From JBBIWA01 sp037439425 (GTDB lineage: Bacteria > Acidobacteriota > Blastocatellia > RBC074), in contig JBBIWA010000078.1 in assembly GCA_037439425.1 (NCBI GenBank), positions 1 through 25,608 on the forward strand: a DNA stretch of 25,608 bases, given 5' to 3'. Position 1 is the first letter of the stretch, and each line of letters opens with the position of its first letter. The notes under the pieces were generated by a model, which saw nothing but the letters and a program-made list of their open reading frames with translations, searched no databases and had not been told where the DNA came from. Shown here one piece after another: positions 1 through 7,879 of the stretch. The position numbers and the translations under genes were made by a program.

Positions 1-203
1 TGCCCGTCCGTCAGATCGTTGGTCGAGACGACAGCGGCCACAATCTCCTGCGTGGCCTCATCCACGCCCAGATGCAGTTTGCGCCCCGTCCGTCGCTTAC
101 TGTAGCCCGGCTGCCGCACTTTCCATTCGCCCTCACCGAAGACCTTGACGCCGGTCGAATCCACCACCAGATGCAGCGGCTCGTTCTTGGTTCGACGCGG
201 CAG
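1..203 (-). pseudogene. IS5-type transposase, truncated remnant (runs off the left edge)
   Basis: The minus-strand translation gives about 67 residues of a DDE transposase of the IS5 kind (DDE_Tnp_1 fold). Visible motifs are LHLVVDSTGVKVFGEGEW, then KRRTGRKLHLGVDEATQEIV and STNDLTDG; the Asp of VVDSTG and the Asp of LGVDEA are the expected conserved acidic positions. Upstream of LPRRTKNEPLHL the reading frame meets a TAA at 204-206 and similarity stops, so the N-terminal half of the enzyme is missing. The C-terminal half would lie beyond position 1. It is therefore a 5'-deleted copy, not a functional gene unless a partner supplies the rest. Its end lies about 165 bp past thiS, which suggests an insertion/deletion junction there. 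Confidence 0.8.
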
Positions 204-367
204 TTACGCCCCCCAATGGATCAAGTCGGGTGAGAGTGCTCCAGGAAGTTTTCAACCAATGCTACTCCTGGCTTTCCATCTGGCCCACGCCAGGCAAACA
301 ACCTCTTGTCATCCGAGCGGAGCCAGAAATCCTGAGAAATTTTCAGGGGCTTCTGACTCTTGAAGCG

Positions 368-592
368 CTAAGCCTTTCCCCCACCCACAAAATGGACGAT
401 TTCCAAATGGTCGCCCTCTTTCAGTTGCGTCTCCGCCCACCTGTGGCGCGGCAGAATAGAAAGATTGAGTTCGATAGCCAACCGTTCCGGTGTGAGATTG
501 AGCGCAGCTACCAGGTCAGCGACAGTTGCGCTGGCAGCGATCTTGCGCGGCTCGCCATTGACGATGATTTCGATTTCGGGGCGTTCTTGCAT
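368..592 (-). CDS. thiS: Sulfur carrier protein ThiS
   Basis: 74-residue ubiquitin-like protein of the ThiS/MoaD group. It carries sulfur as a C-terminal thiocarboxylate for synthesis of the thiazole moiety of thiamine (partners ThiF and ThiG). The N-terminal beta strand (EIEIIVNGEPR), the central helix (VADLVAALNL) and the EGDHLEIVHFVGGG end are typical. The ribosome site AAGGTGA lies 6-7 nt before the ATG and overlaps the TGA stop of the upstream gene (600-602), so translation is probably coupled. Oddity: two residues, Lys-Ala, follow the Gly-Gly that must be the free C terminus for activation, so trimming may be needed. No thiG follows; after about 165 bp the sequence runs into a transposase remnant. 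Confidence 0.85.
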   Translation of the reverse strand: MQERPEIEIIVNGEPRKIAASATVADLVAALNLTPERLAIELNLSILPRHRWAETQLKEGDHLEIVHFVGGGKA

Positions 593-599
593 GCTGGGC

Positions 600-1361
600 T
601 CACCTTTTGCGAATGAGAAATTTGACTTCGGCCTCCTGACCTTTTGGTTCGCTCGCTTGCAGGATCACGGCGGCAGTGCCAGAAGTAAACTGCGGGAGCG
701 TAAGCTTGAAATTGACGATCCCATGGTGGTCAGCGCGGGCCATAAAATTCTGCGGCTTGATGTTCGTGCCGACAATCTGTAATTTGACGGTCGCATTATC
801 TGCCGGGCGACGACCATCGAACAAGATGGCAGCTCGGATCGCTACTTGTTGGCCGGCGACGAAACGCGGTGGCACAAGCAATTCGATGCCTAACTTTTCG
901 CGCGGCTCATCCGGTTGCAAATATCCGTCGAGAAGCCGGTCCAGGCTGAAATCCAAAGCCCCTGACTGAGCCGCTGCTGTCTCTGACGGCTGAGGCAGAG
1001 TTTTCTGAACTGGCGGTGGTGGCGCTGGCACCGGAGAGACAGGGCTCGCGGCCCCCTCTGTGGACAATAGCTCACCGCTTCTGCCTGAGGCCTGACTGTA
1101 ACGGGTGAGTTTTTCGATCTTGCCTGCCTGAATGGCAGCGACGATGATACGGTGCTGGCGTTCAAGCAGGGCTGCTAGTTTTTGCTCATCAACGGTGCCA
1201 TTACTGACCAGCTCGCTATAGTTGGTGCGCTTGGCGGCGAGAATCGTTCCACCCCGGTAGACCAGTGAGAGGATGATCGGGCTGTCAATCCCTTTGTCTT
1301 CAGTCTGCACGTGATAAGTGACCCCCTCATAGGCCACGTCCGTGTTGTATCCGGCGAGCAT
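600..1361 (-). CDS. Conserved hypothetical protein, N-terminal YNTDV/YHVQTED domain plus C-terminal Ig-like region
   Basis: 253 residues, no signal peptide or membrane segment. The N-terminal 75 residues (AGYNTDVAYEG, YHVQTEDKG, YRGGTILAAKRTNY) resemble a hypothetical family that I recall from acidobacterial genomes; no function is known to me. Residues about 95-130 are a Pro/Ala/Ser-rich linker. The last 95 residues (LLVPPRFVAGQQ, DGRRPADNATVKL, GIVNFKLTLPQF) look like a beta-sandwich, Ig-like domain. The ATG at 1361 is preferred over a GTG at 1370 because GAGGTG lies 6 nt before it. The gene ends 7 nt before thiS, so the two are probably one transcription unit, though no thiamine-related motif is visible in the protein. 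Confidence 0.7.
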   Translation of the reverse strand: MLAGYNTDVAYEGVTYHVQTEDKGIDSPIILSLVYRGGTILAAKRTNYSELVSNGTVDEQKLAALLERQHRIIVAAIQAGKIEKLTRYSQASGRSGELLSTEGAASPVSPVPAPPPPVQKTLPQPSETAAAQSGALDFSLDRLLDGYLQPDEPREKLGIELLVPPRFVAGQQVAIRAAILFDGRRPADNATVKLQIVGTNIKPQNFMARADHHGIVNFKLTLPQFTSGTAAVILQASEPKGQEAEVKFLIRKR

Positions 1362-1709
1362 GAGCTGCACCTCATCTGGTCAGGTATCTGAGCATTGGGC
1401 TGATAGTCTATCAGGGGCTAGGGAGAGTAGTTGGCGCCCCTATCTCGGAGCGAAGCTATAAGTAGCATAGCGCATTGAGACAAGTCAATAAGCTCTCCGT
1501 TGTGAGGCTTGACCCGCTCCTCCGTTATTCAATATGCTACAAGCAAGATCGGGATACCGCAGAAGAGATAGCGCAGGCTGGTGGCAAACTAGCGGCAAGT
1601 TTAGACCCACGTTGCCTGAGCCCGGGGGACTTGATTGAGACTCATTCTCGTTTGATAGGCAGCCCTCGCCTTGCCTTGAAACAGACCGCCAAAGTGGGGG
1701 ACGCAGATT
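1362..1709. other. Divergent intergenic region
   Basis: This 348-bp stretch separates two divergently transcribed genes and must hold promoters for both. On the plus strand there is one plausible promoter (listed at 1509-1538). On the minus strand a TTGACT lies near 1485-1490, but no well-spaced -10 follows it. I see no coding potential or strong hairpin. Confidence 0.5.
1509..1538 (+). promoter_or_regulatory. Candidate sigma70 promoter for the TPR gene
   Basis: TTGACC at 1509-1514 and TATGCT at 1533-1538 are separated by 18 bp. This gives 5/6 and 4/6 matches to the -35 and -10 consensus. The implied leader to the ATG at 1710 is about 165 nt. The match is by eye and could be chance. Confidence 0.3.
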
Positions 1710-3512
1710 ATGGATCACCTTCGACCTATCATTGGCCTGTCCCTGGTCTGGCTGATCTCCGACCCGACCCCAGGGGCCGGTGAAGTGAGGCTCACTAGAG
1801 CCGCCACTCAGCAAACTTCGGCTCAGCGCGCCGAGCAACACTATCGGCAAGGCGAGGCTCTGCTCAAGCGCCGGCGGTTTGCACTGGCTATCAGTGAACT
1901 ACGCCAGGCCATTCGGTTGAACCCGCAACACGCTGAAGCGCGCAACGCGCTCGGTCTAGCTCTGGGCCAAAGCGGTCAACTCGAAGCTGCGATCGCACAG
2001 TTTCAAGCCGCCATCAGCTTGCAACCCGATTTCGGCCAGGCTCACACTAACCTGGGCATTGCGCTGGAACAAAGAGGCGACTTCGTTGGGGCCATTGCCG
2101 CCTTTCGCCGCGCAGTTGAATTGAATCCTCAAGATGCCGAACTTCACATCTCGCTGGGGTCGCTGCTTCACCGGCAGCAGGATTTAGCCGGAGCCATTCG
2201 TGAATTGCGCCTGGCAGTCCAACTCAAACCCGATTCTGCCGAAGCCCGCAGCAACCTGGGCTTCGTGCTAGGGCAAGTGGGCGACCTTCCAGCCGCGATT
2301 GCTGAATTTGAGCAAGCAATCAAGCTAAAACCCGATCTGACCGAGGCTCATTACTACCTGGGCCTGGCTAAATGGCAGCTCAACGATTTTGCCGGAGCTG
2401 CCGCTTCCTGGCGCGAAGTGGTACGGCTTAAACCCCAGCACGCTGAGGCCCATTATCAACTTGGGATGGCGCTTTTGCGCCAGGGGCGGCGCCAAGAGCT
2501 GCCGGAAGCGCTTAAGGTCTTGCAGAAAGCAGTCAAGCTCAAGCCGCAATTTGCCGAGGCCCATCACGGCCTGGGCATCGCCTTGCGCGAAAATCAAGAG
2601 CTGGAAGCAGCAGTAGCACAGTTGCGTCTGGCTTTGCAGCTCAAGCCGGCTTTTCCTGAAGCGCGCAACGATTTGGGGCTGACTCTCTTGCAGATGAAGA
2701 GGATCGAAAGCGCAATCACTGAATTCAACACCATTCTAGAGCAAGAGCCTGGCAATTTGACTGCTCATCTGAATCTGGGGCTGGCCTTGATGCAAAAAGG
2801 AGACCTTGCAGGAGCCGCCGCACGCTATCGGCATTTGATCGAGCTGGCTCCTGAGATGGCCGAAGCGCACTTCAATCTGGGTCTGGTGCTCAAGCGCCGA
2901 GATGACCTGACGGGAGCGATAGAGGCCATCCAGCGCAGCTTGGCCTTGCAACCAGACCTGGCCGATGCTCACTACACGCTGGGCACGATCTTCCTGCAAC
3001 AATCCAAATTGGATGAAGCCGCCGCCGCCGTCCAGGCCGCTCTCAAGCTCGCTCCGGAGGATGCTGAAGCCCACTACACGCTGGGCAATATCTGGCAGCA
3101 AAAAGGAGACCTCGAGGGAGCCATCGCTGAGTTTCGCCTGGCGCTCAAACTCCTCCCTGACAGCCCGGAAATTCATAACGCGCTCGGGGCGGCCTTGCGA
3201 CAGAAAGGAGACCTGGCAGCAGCCAGGGCGGAGTTTCAAGAAGCCCTGCGGCTAACTAAACTCAAGAACGATCAGCAAGCAGCCATCCTGGCGACCCGAG
3301 CCGGCACTGAGCAAATTAAGCAAGGCAATCTGGATGGCGCAATTGAGCGGTTCGAAGCGGCCATCAAGCTCGATCCCGATTACGCCGAGGCTTACTACCA
3401 GTTGAGCCTCGCCTGGCGAAAGAAAGGGCAGCCAGCCAAGGCCCGGGCCGCGCTGCGGCGGGCCGAACAACTCGACCCGCAGCGCAAACGCAATACCAGC
3501 GACCGGAAGTAA
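1710..3512 (+). CDS. Exported tetratricopeptide-repeat protein (16 TPR units)
   Basis: 600 residues. Residues 3-17 (HLRPIIGLSLVWLIS) form a hydrophobic N terminus that looks like a signal peptide, cleaved perhaps near GAGE. From about residue 41 to the C terminus the protein is an unbroken series of about sixteen 34-residue TPR units with the usual pattern (AEAHYxLGxALxxxGxLxxAIxxFxxALxLxP). Unit 7 is slightly longer (an insert at RRQELPEA), and unit 15 is preceded by a short linker. TPR superhelices bind peptides or proteins, so this is probably a scaffold in the periplasm or at the envelope; no catalytic domain is present. A purine-rich GGGGGA lies about 10 nt before the ATG. The partner cannot be inferred from neighbours: the next genes face the other way. 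Confidence 0.85.
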   Translation: MDHLRPIIGLSLVWLISDPTPGAGEVRLTRAATQQTSAQRAEQHYRQGEALLKRRRFALAISELRQAIRLNPQHAEARNALGLALGQSGQLEAAIAQFQAAISLQPDFGQAHTNLGIALEQRGDFVGAIAAFRRAVELNPQDAELHISLGSLLHRQQDLAGAIRELRLAVQLKPDSAEARSNLGFVLGQVGDLPAAIAEFEQAIKLKPDLTEAHYYLGLAKWQLNDFAGAAASWREVVRLKPQHAEAHYQLGMALLRQGRRQELPEALKVLQKAVKLKPQFAEAHHGLGIALRENQELEAAVAQLRLALQLKPAFPEARNDLGLTLLQMKRIESAITEFNTILEQEPGNLTAHLNLGLALMQKGDLAGAAARYRHLIELAPEMAEAHFNLGLVLKRRDDLTGAIEAIQRSLALQPDLADAHYTLGTIFLQQSKLDEAAAAVQAALKLAPEDAEAHYTLGNIWQQKGDLEGAIAEFRLALKLLPDSPEIHNALGAALRQKGDLAAARAEFQEALRLTKLKNDQQAAILATRAGTEQIKQGNLDGAIERFEAAIKLDPDYAEAYYQLSLAWRKKGQPAKARAALRRAEQLDPQRKRNTSDRK

Positions 3513-3599
3513 CACAAAGCAAACCACGAAGGATACGAAGAGCACGAAGCACACCAAAAGCTCATCTTTACCTCTTTTCATGACATCGCGTGCCCTTGG

Positions 3600-3795
3600 T
3601 GGTTCATTTTCCGAAGAGTCTTTCATGTCGCTCGCGCGACGCCCAGGAAAACGATGAAAACCTCACGAGCGCACGCTTCTAGCCTGCTTGGTCTTCGGTA
3701 ATGGCTTGCTTAACGAAGGCAGGCACGCAAGGATGCGTGCGCTCCCAGGGATTTTCCGCAGCCTTGGAGCGCACGCTTGCGAGCGTGCTCGGTCT
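3600..3795 (-). repeat. REP-like dispersed repeat, copy 1
   Basis: Read on the minus strand, this block matches the array at 20990-21340. The order is a hairpin of GCACGCA/TGCGTGC, a spacer with AAGCAAGCCATYACC, a second hairpin core GTGCGCTCGTGAG, then a linker with GGGCGTCGC.CGAGCGACAT and CTCGGAAGAG-like sequence. On the plus strand the hairpins are GCACGCAAGGATGCGTGC (3723-3740) and GCACGCTTGCGAGCGTGC (about 3771-3788). The two loci lie about 17 kb apart in opposite orientation. Confidence 0.75.
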
Positions 3796-3796
3796 C

Positions 3797-3909
3797 TAAG
3801 TACCGTGCGCCGCAATTACGCCGCCAGTTGTCTTTAGACAGAAATGCAGATTTTGCGATCAGTTAGATTTCATGCTAACTGGCGGAGGATTTATGGCGCA
3901 CGGTACTTA
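3797..3909. mobile_element. MITE-like element with 33-bp imperfect terminal inverted repeats
   Basis: The left end (3797-3829) begins TAAGTACCGTGCGCC and finishes CGCCAGTT. The right end (3877-3909) is its reverse complement at those 15 outer and 8 inner positions, with about 10 divergent bases between. The 47-bp centre has no coding potential and starts with a small palindrome, GTCTTTAGAC. Non-coding, short and TA-bounded, it resembles a MITE or a long cruciform repeat; no transposase is nearby, so mobility is inferred. Confidence 0.65.
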
Positions 3910-3936
3910 GCAAGTCCCGGCAAGGCTGTAGACCAT

Positions 3937-6357
3937 CTACTGATCCGCGCTAACCACCCGGACGCCGAAGACGCCGGCGGTTTCATTGCCGTCCGTCGCC
4001 TGGAACCGCACCGTCACCTTTTGCTTCCCCTTCGTCAACTCGGCGGGGATGGCGTATTCGACATCGAAGAAGCTCTTGGACGGGCTCCCAGGTTGATGCC
4101 GCTCGATCCGCTGTTGGCCGATGCGTACACCATCAACCAGAATCTCGAACGTCCGGGTCGCGCGCTCTTCTCCGTGATAGGTCGCGATCAATTTCATCGG
4201 CCGGGCCGGATCAACGGGCAGATCGAAAGAGAACCATTTTCTGGCGCTGCGGCCAGAGCGACCAGCCCTCCGCACCGGACTTGTCTCTTCGCCCTGCGGA
4301 TTGAACTCGCCTTCGACAGAGGCCTCCCCCGGTGGCAGGAAGGCGACCGTCGCCGCTTCCAACCGGCGTTGGCGTTCGCGCTCGGCGAGCACCTCGGCAG
4401 CCTTCTTCTCCCATTCCGCCAGCGTCAGCAGATCGAAATAGGCCAAATACGTGCGCCGGTGCAGACGGTAAAACGGCACCAGCTCCACGTCCTGCTCGCG
4501 TCCGACGCCGTCGGTGCGAAAGTGGCCCGGCTTGCCCGGCACCGGTTTGATCCACTCCGACAGCGGGCGACCCGCTGCCACAAGCGTTGGCGGGCTGATC
4601 GAGGGCGTCGAGAGCCTTGAAGATTGCGCGCCGCGGCTCGCGCCAGCGCGTTCCGGCCCCAGATCCCCGGCTAACACCAGCGGCCCCCACAGGATCGCCG
4701 TCACGCGCGGGTTATCCGCGAGCGGCTCCAGGCGCAGCGTCTTGGGCAGCGCGAGCGCCACCGCGTCGCCGCTCTTCCATCGGCGCTTGAGTTCAATGTA
4801 GGAGCCGGGAGCCGACAGCGACTTGACCGGCTGGCCATTGACCTTGACGGCAAAACCATCGCCGGCCCAGGCCGGACGGCGCAGCGCCAGCGTGAATTGT
4901 TTGGGCGCTTTCAACGTGAATTTCAAGCTCGCCGTATCCCCATCGGGGAAGCTCGTCTCCATCGTGAGGTCCGCGCCCATAGCTTCCCACCTGGCTGTGG
5001 ACGGCACGTAGAGGTTCACCCAGAGTTTGTCGCCCGACTCGTAATACAGTCCATCGCCGTGCAGCGCGTGACTTTCCATGCCGGTGCCGACGCAACAGGT
5101 GAAGCTGCTCTGCATGTTCTGGTACTCGCGCTGCACGCCGCGCCCGACCGCAACCATGTAGCACATCCTTCCGTCCTCCGGATCTATCGAAGCCAGAATG
5201 TGATTGAAGAGCGCGCGCTCGTGAAACTCGGCATATTTGATGTCGGGCTGGAGAGCGAAGAGCTTGCGCGTCATTTTGATCATGTTATAGACGTTGCACG
5301 TCTCGGCGGTGCGCCCGTCAATGCGGTCGCTCAACTGGTCGGGCGGGCCGAAGTATTCGTCTTTGCCGTGGCCGCCGGTGGCGAAGCTGTGATGCTGCAC
5401 GACGGTCTCCCAGAAGAAGCGCGCCGCGTCGCCGTCGGCTTTGTTGCCCGTGTAGGCGTAGCGCACCAGCGAGCCGAGAATCTTCGGCACCTGCGTGTTG
5501 CCATGCAGGCCCGGTAGGATGTTCTGACCGCGCGAGAGCGGTTCGAGCACGGCGCGGTGATCGAAACGATGCGAAAGCGCAAGCCAGCGTTTGTCGCCTG
5601 TGTCGGCGTAGAGGTCGGCCAGCACTTCGGGCATGCCGCCGAACTCCGTGTTGAGCATCTTCTGCAACTGCGCGTCGTCGAGCTTGGAGAGAATCCCTTC
5701 GGCCCAGGCGGCGAACTTGATCTCGACCTCGAGCGCCGTGCGATTGCCCGTATAGCGGTAGGCGTCGCGCAAGCCGGCGAAGGTTTTGTGCAGCACGTAC
5801 CAGGGCGACCACAGTCCGTTCAGGTCGAAGCTCGCCGAGCGAATATTGCCCTTGGACACTTCGATGAACTGCTCCTTGCCGTTGGCCAATGCGCCCAGGT
5901 ATCCGTCGCCGTGCTTGTCCTGGACCTCCTTCAATTCGCGGACGATGTAATCCACTCGCTCTTTGAAGCGCGCGTCGCCCGTCGCGGCGTACATCATGCT
6001 CGCGCCTGACAAATAGTGGCCGGCAATGTGGCCCGTCAGGTTTCTGCCGTCGCCATCCCAGCCGCCATAGGGTTGCGCACGCGGTTCCAGCCCGGCCCGC
6101 TTACGATAAAACGCCAACATGCGGTCCGGTTCGAGTCTGAGCAGGTAGTCCGCGTCCAAATCCTGCGCTCGTTTGAGCGGCCCACCCGTCAGCCGAACGG
6201 CTGAGAGCGGCAGCGGGCGGGCAACGTCAGGAACGGCGGGAGAGAAGGCAACTTGTCCATTGCCGGTTCTGCGCTCTCCGCTAGAGAAGACCAGGACGAA
6301 GACGATGAAACAACGGACGACGAACCACGAACCAAATTTGATCTGGATTTGTGACAT
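3937..6357 (-). CDS. Secreted GH127 (DUF1680) glycoside hydrolase, beta-L-arabinofuranosidase family
   Basis: 806 residues with an N-terminal signal sequence (hydrophobic WFVVRCFIVFVLVF, residues 11-24), so periplasmic or secreted. Family members release beta-L-arabinofuranose from plant glycans using a zinc-bound cysteine nucleophile. The (alpha/alpha)6 barrel is seen from PYGGWDGDGRNLTGHIAGHY (residues 96-115) onward. The zinc/nucleophile set is complete: E352 and C354 in AETC, and C421-C422 in FTCCVGTGMESH. These match Glu338, Cys340, Cys417 and Cys418 of Bifidobacterium HypBA1; E334 is a likely acid/base. Beta-sandwich regions follow, and the last 140 residues resemble DUF6805. AAGGAG lies 7 nt before the ATG. 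It stands alone between long gaps. Its codons look more GC-rich than its neighbours', and long antisense frames cover it, so acquisition by transfer is possible. The substrate is not certain. Confidence 0.88.
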   Translation of the reverse strand: MSQIQIKFGSWFVVRCFIVFVLVFSSGERRTGNGQVAFSPAVPDVARPLPLSAVRLTGGPLKRAQDLDADYLLRLEPDRMLAFYRKRAGLEPRAQPYGGWDGDGRNLTGHIAGHYLSGASMMYAATGDARFKERVDYIVRELKEVQDKHGDGYLGALANGKEQFIEVSKGNIRSASFDLNGLWSPWYVLHKTFAGLRDAYRYTGNRTALEVEIKFAAWAEGILSKLDDAQLQKMLNTEFGGMPEVLADLYADTGDKRWLALSHRFDHRAVLEPLSRGQNILPGLHGNTQVPKILGSLVRYAYTGNKADGDAARFFWETVVQHHSFATGGHGKDEYFGPPDQLSDRIDGRTAETCNVYNMIKMTRKLFALQPDIKYAEFHERALFNHILASIDPEDGRMCYMVAVGRGVQREYQNMQSSFTCCVGTGMESHALHGDGLYYESGDKLWVNLYVPSTARWEAMGADLTMETSFPDGDTASLKFTLKAPKQFTLALRRPAWAGDGFAVKVNGQPVKSLSAPGSYIELKRRWKSGDAVALALPKTLRLEPLADNPRVTAILWGPLVLAGDLGPERAGASRGAQSSRLSTPSISPPTLVAAGRPLSEWIKPVPGKPGHFRTDGVGREQDVELVPFYRLHRRTYLAYFDLLTLAEWEKKAAEVLAERERQRRLEAATVAFLPPGEASVEGEFNPQGEETSPVRRAGRSGRSARKWFSFDLPVDPARPMKLIATYHGEERATRTFEILVDGVRIGQQRIERHQPGSPSKSFFDVEYAIPAELTKGKQKVTVRFQATDGNETAGVFGVRVVSADQ

Positions 6358-6844
6358 ATTGAAACTCCTTGCCTGCTATGTCAAAACCTCTGTGATCACG
6401 CCATCAATGGTCATACTTCAAACTGCTCACACGGGCCGGACAGCAAGCTGAAGAATAACAACAAGAGCCCGCTATCGCCAAACAGTTGCCGGTGGGGGCG
6501 CCAAGCTGTGTCATCCTCCGGGTGCTGATGCAGTGGGACGAGCGCGGGTAGCAGCGCGCCTGCTCATTGGCTTGAGCGGCCCTACGCACGGCCAGGAGAA
6601 AGGAGCCAGATGCGGAGCGATTGGAGCGAAGGGTTGATTAGTTTTTAGTGCAATGGATGATGGTTCCAGATGTTCTACCTCTGGCTATCTTCTCGCTGGC
6701 TGCTCGCTGCTCATTGCTCAAGTTACCAGCTGGACGCAAGTCTGAACGGCGGTGAGGGAAGGGAAAAAGTAAGTTACAGAGGTTGACACAGGTGGTCTAT
6801 AGCCAAGCGAATTATGCGACACGCTCTATCTATCTTCACCCATC
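6358..6844. other. Intergenic gap upstream of the GH127 gene
   Basis: 487 bp. It holds the Shine-Dalgarno (AAGGAG) and presumably the promoter of the GH127 gene near its left end, and the 3' end of the ABC transporter gene set at its right end. I see no convincing ORF, repeat, RNA or T-tailed terminator. A weak CCAGA...TCTGG inverted pair lies near 6665-6683. Confidence 0.45.
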
Positions 6845-7795
6845 TCAGCTGATCGTACTGACCACTTGCGAGCTTTCACTCACCTCGCGCACAAAGAGGT
6901 CTTCAAGTGACTCGCGCACTGGATTGGCTGAAATCAAACGACCACCCGCGCGATGCACGATGGCAAGCAGATACTCCAACTCACGATCGCTGCGCAACCG
7001 CACGCGCGCGCCTTCAGGCGTGGGGGTAAACGCCACAGCAAAAGCGCGTAATTCGGCAAGCGCAAGTTCATTCACTCCGCTGACTACCGTCTCCAGCTCA
7101 GAACTGCGGCTGCAGAGGATTTCAGAGAGCCGCCCTGCTTCGACCAGCCGACCACGATTGAGAATCGCGACATGGTCGCACAGCGCCTCGACATCTGAGA
7201 GGACATGCGAAGAAAAGAAGATTGTTTTGCCTTGAGCGCGCAACTGGGCAATCAGATCGCGCACCTCGCGCCGCCCTAGCGGATCCAGCCCCGACATCGG
7301 CTCGTCGAGAAATAATACTTCCGGATCGTTGATCAGAGCCTGCGCTAACCCGACGCGCTGCAACATGCCTTTAGAGAATTTGCGCAAGTGCTTGTCAGCC
7401 GAGTCAGCCAATCCCACCTTTTCCAGCAACTGCTCGGTGCGCCGCATAGTTTCTACTTTCGACAGACCGAAAAGCTTTCCGCAATAGAGTAGAAACTCGC
7501 GCGCCGTCAGGTAATCGTAAAAATATGGTTGCTCTGGCAGGTAACCGATCCGCGTGCGCATCTGCATATCATCGAGCGACCGGCCCAGAATGCGCGCTTC
7601 TCCCGCAGTGGGATAGATCAAGCGCATGAGAATCTTCAGCGTCGTAGTCTTGCCTGCACCATTGGGCCCAAGAAAACCGAACGCTTCGCCCACCTCCACC
7701 TGTAAACTCAAACCATCAAGCGCGCGCACCATCCGCTTGCGCCAAAAACCAACTGAATAGTCTTTTGTGAGGTTGTTGATTTCGAGTGCTAGCAT
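6845..7795 (-). CDS. ABC transporter ATP-binding protein (PilH-like position)
   Basis: 316-residue ABC-2 type ATPase that powers the neighbouring permease. Walker A GPNGAGKTT is at about residues 44-52, then a Q-loop region (YLPEQPYFYDYLT), the signature FSKGMLQR (usual form LSGGQ, here with Lys), Walker B VLFLDEP, D-loop SGLD, and the H-loop His in FFSSHVLSD. About 90 C-terminal residues form the regulatory extension common in CcmA/drug-exporter type ATPases (RLRSDRELEYLLAIVHRAGG). It is the last gene of the permease/TPR/ATPase set and starts 84 bp after the TPR gene. In Myxococcus, pilH (an ABC ATPase needed for pilus biogenesis) lies downstream of pilA, so by position this could be its counterpart; sequence alone only supports a generic ABC-2 exporter. 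Confidence 0.9.
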   Translation of the reverse strand: MLALEINNLTKDYSVGFWRKRMVRALDGLSLQVEVGEAFGFLGPNGAGKTTTLKILMRLIYPTAGEARILGRSLDDMQMRTRIGYLPEQPYFYDYLTAREFLLYCGKLFGLSKVETMRRTEQLLEKVGLADSADKHLRKFSKGMLQRVGLAQALINDPEVLFLDEPMSGLDPLGRREVRDLIAQLRAQGKTIFFSSHVLSDVEALCDHVAILNRGRLVEAGRLSEILCSRSSELETVVSGVNELALAELRAFAVAFTPTPEGARVRLRSDRELEYLLAIVHRAGGRLISANPVRESLEDLFVREVSESSQVVSTIS

Positions 7796-7879
7796 AACAT
7801 TAGCCTGCAGTCAGCATTTAATAGCCAGCAGGGTGGCAGCTCTATGGACCACCGAATGCTGACTGCTGACTCTCGCTTT

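Larger units (their letters stand above)
3513..3936. other. Intergenic repeat island
   Basis: 424 bp without a gene. It opens with a CCACGAAGGA-type direct-repeat tract (3524-3552), followed by a REP-like two-hairpin block (3600-3795) and a 113-bp inverted-repeat element (3797-3909), each listed separately. Both flanking genes end here (convergent), so the region is a plausible landing site for such elements. Confidence 0.7.

Noticed and set aside
230..616. Plus-strand open frame overlapping thiS
   Set aside because: It is antisense to thiS, which has a ribosome site and clear family motifs; the translation has no recognisable feature.
1485..1850. Minus-strand open frame opposite the TPR gene start
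   Set aside because: No ribosome site or family likeness, and it overlaps the signal-peptide region of a well-supported gene.
3844..5517. Long plus-strand open frames opposite the GH127 gene (for example 3844-4620 and 4897-5517)
   Set aside because: They follow the codon phase of the GH127 gene on the other strand and have Arg/Ala/His-rich, domainless translations typical of antisense shadows in GC-rich genes.
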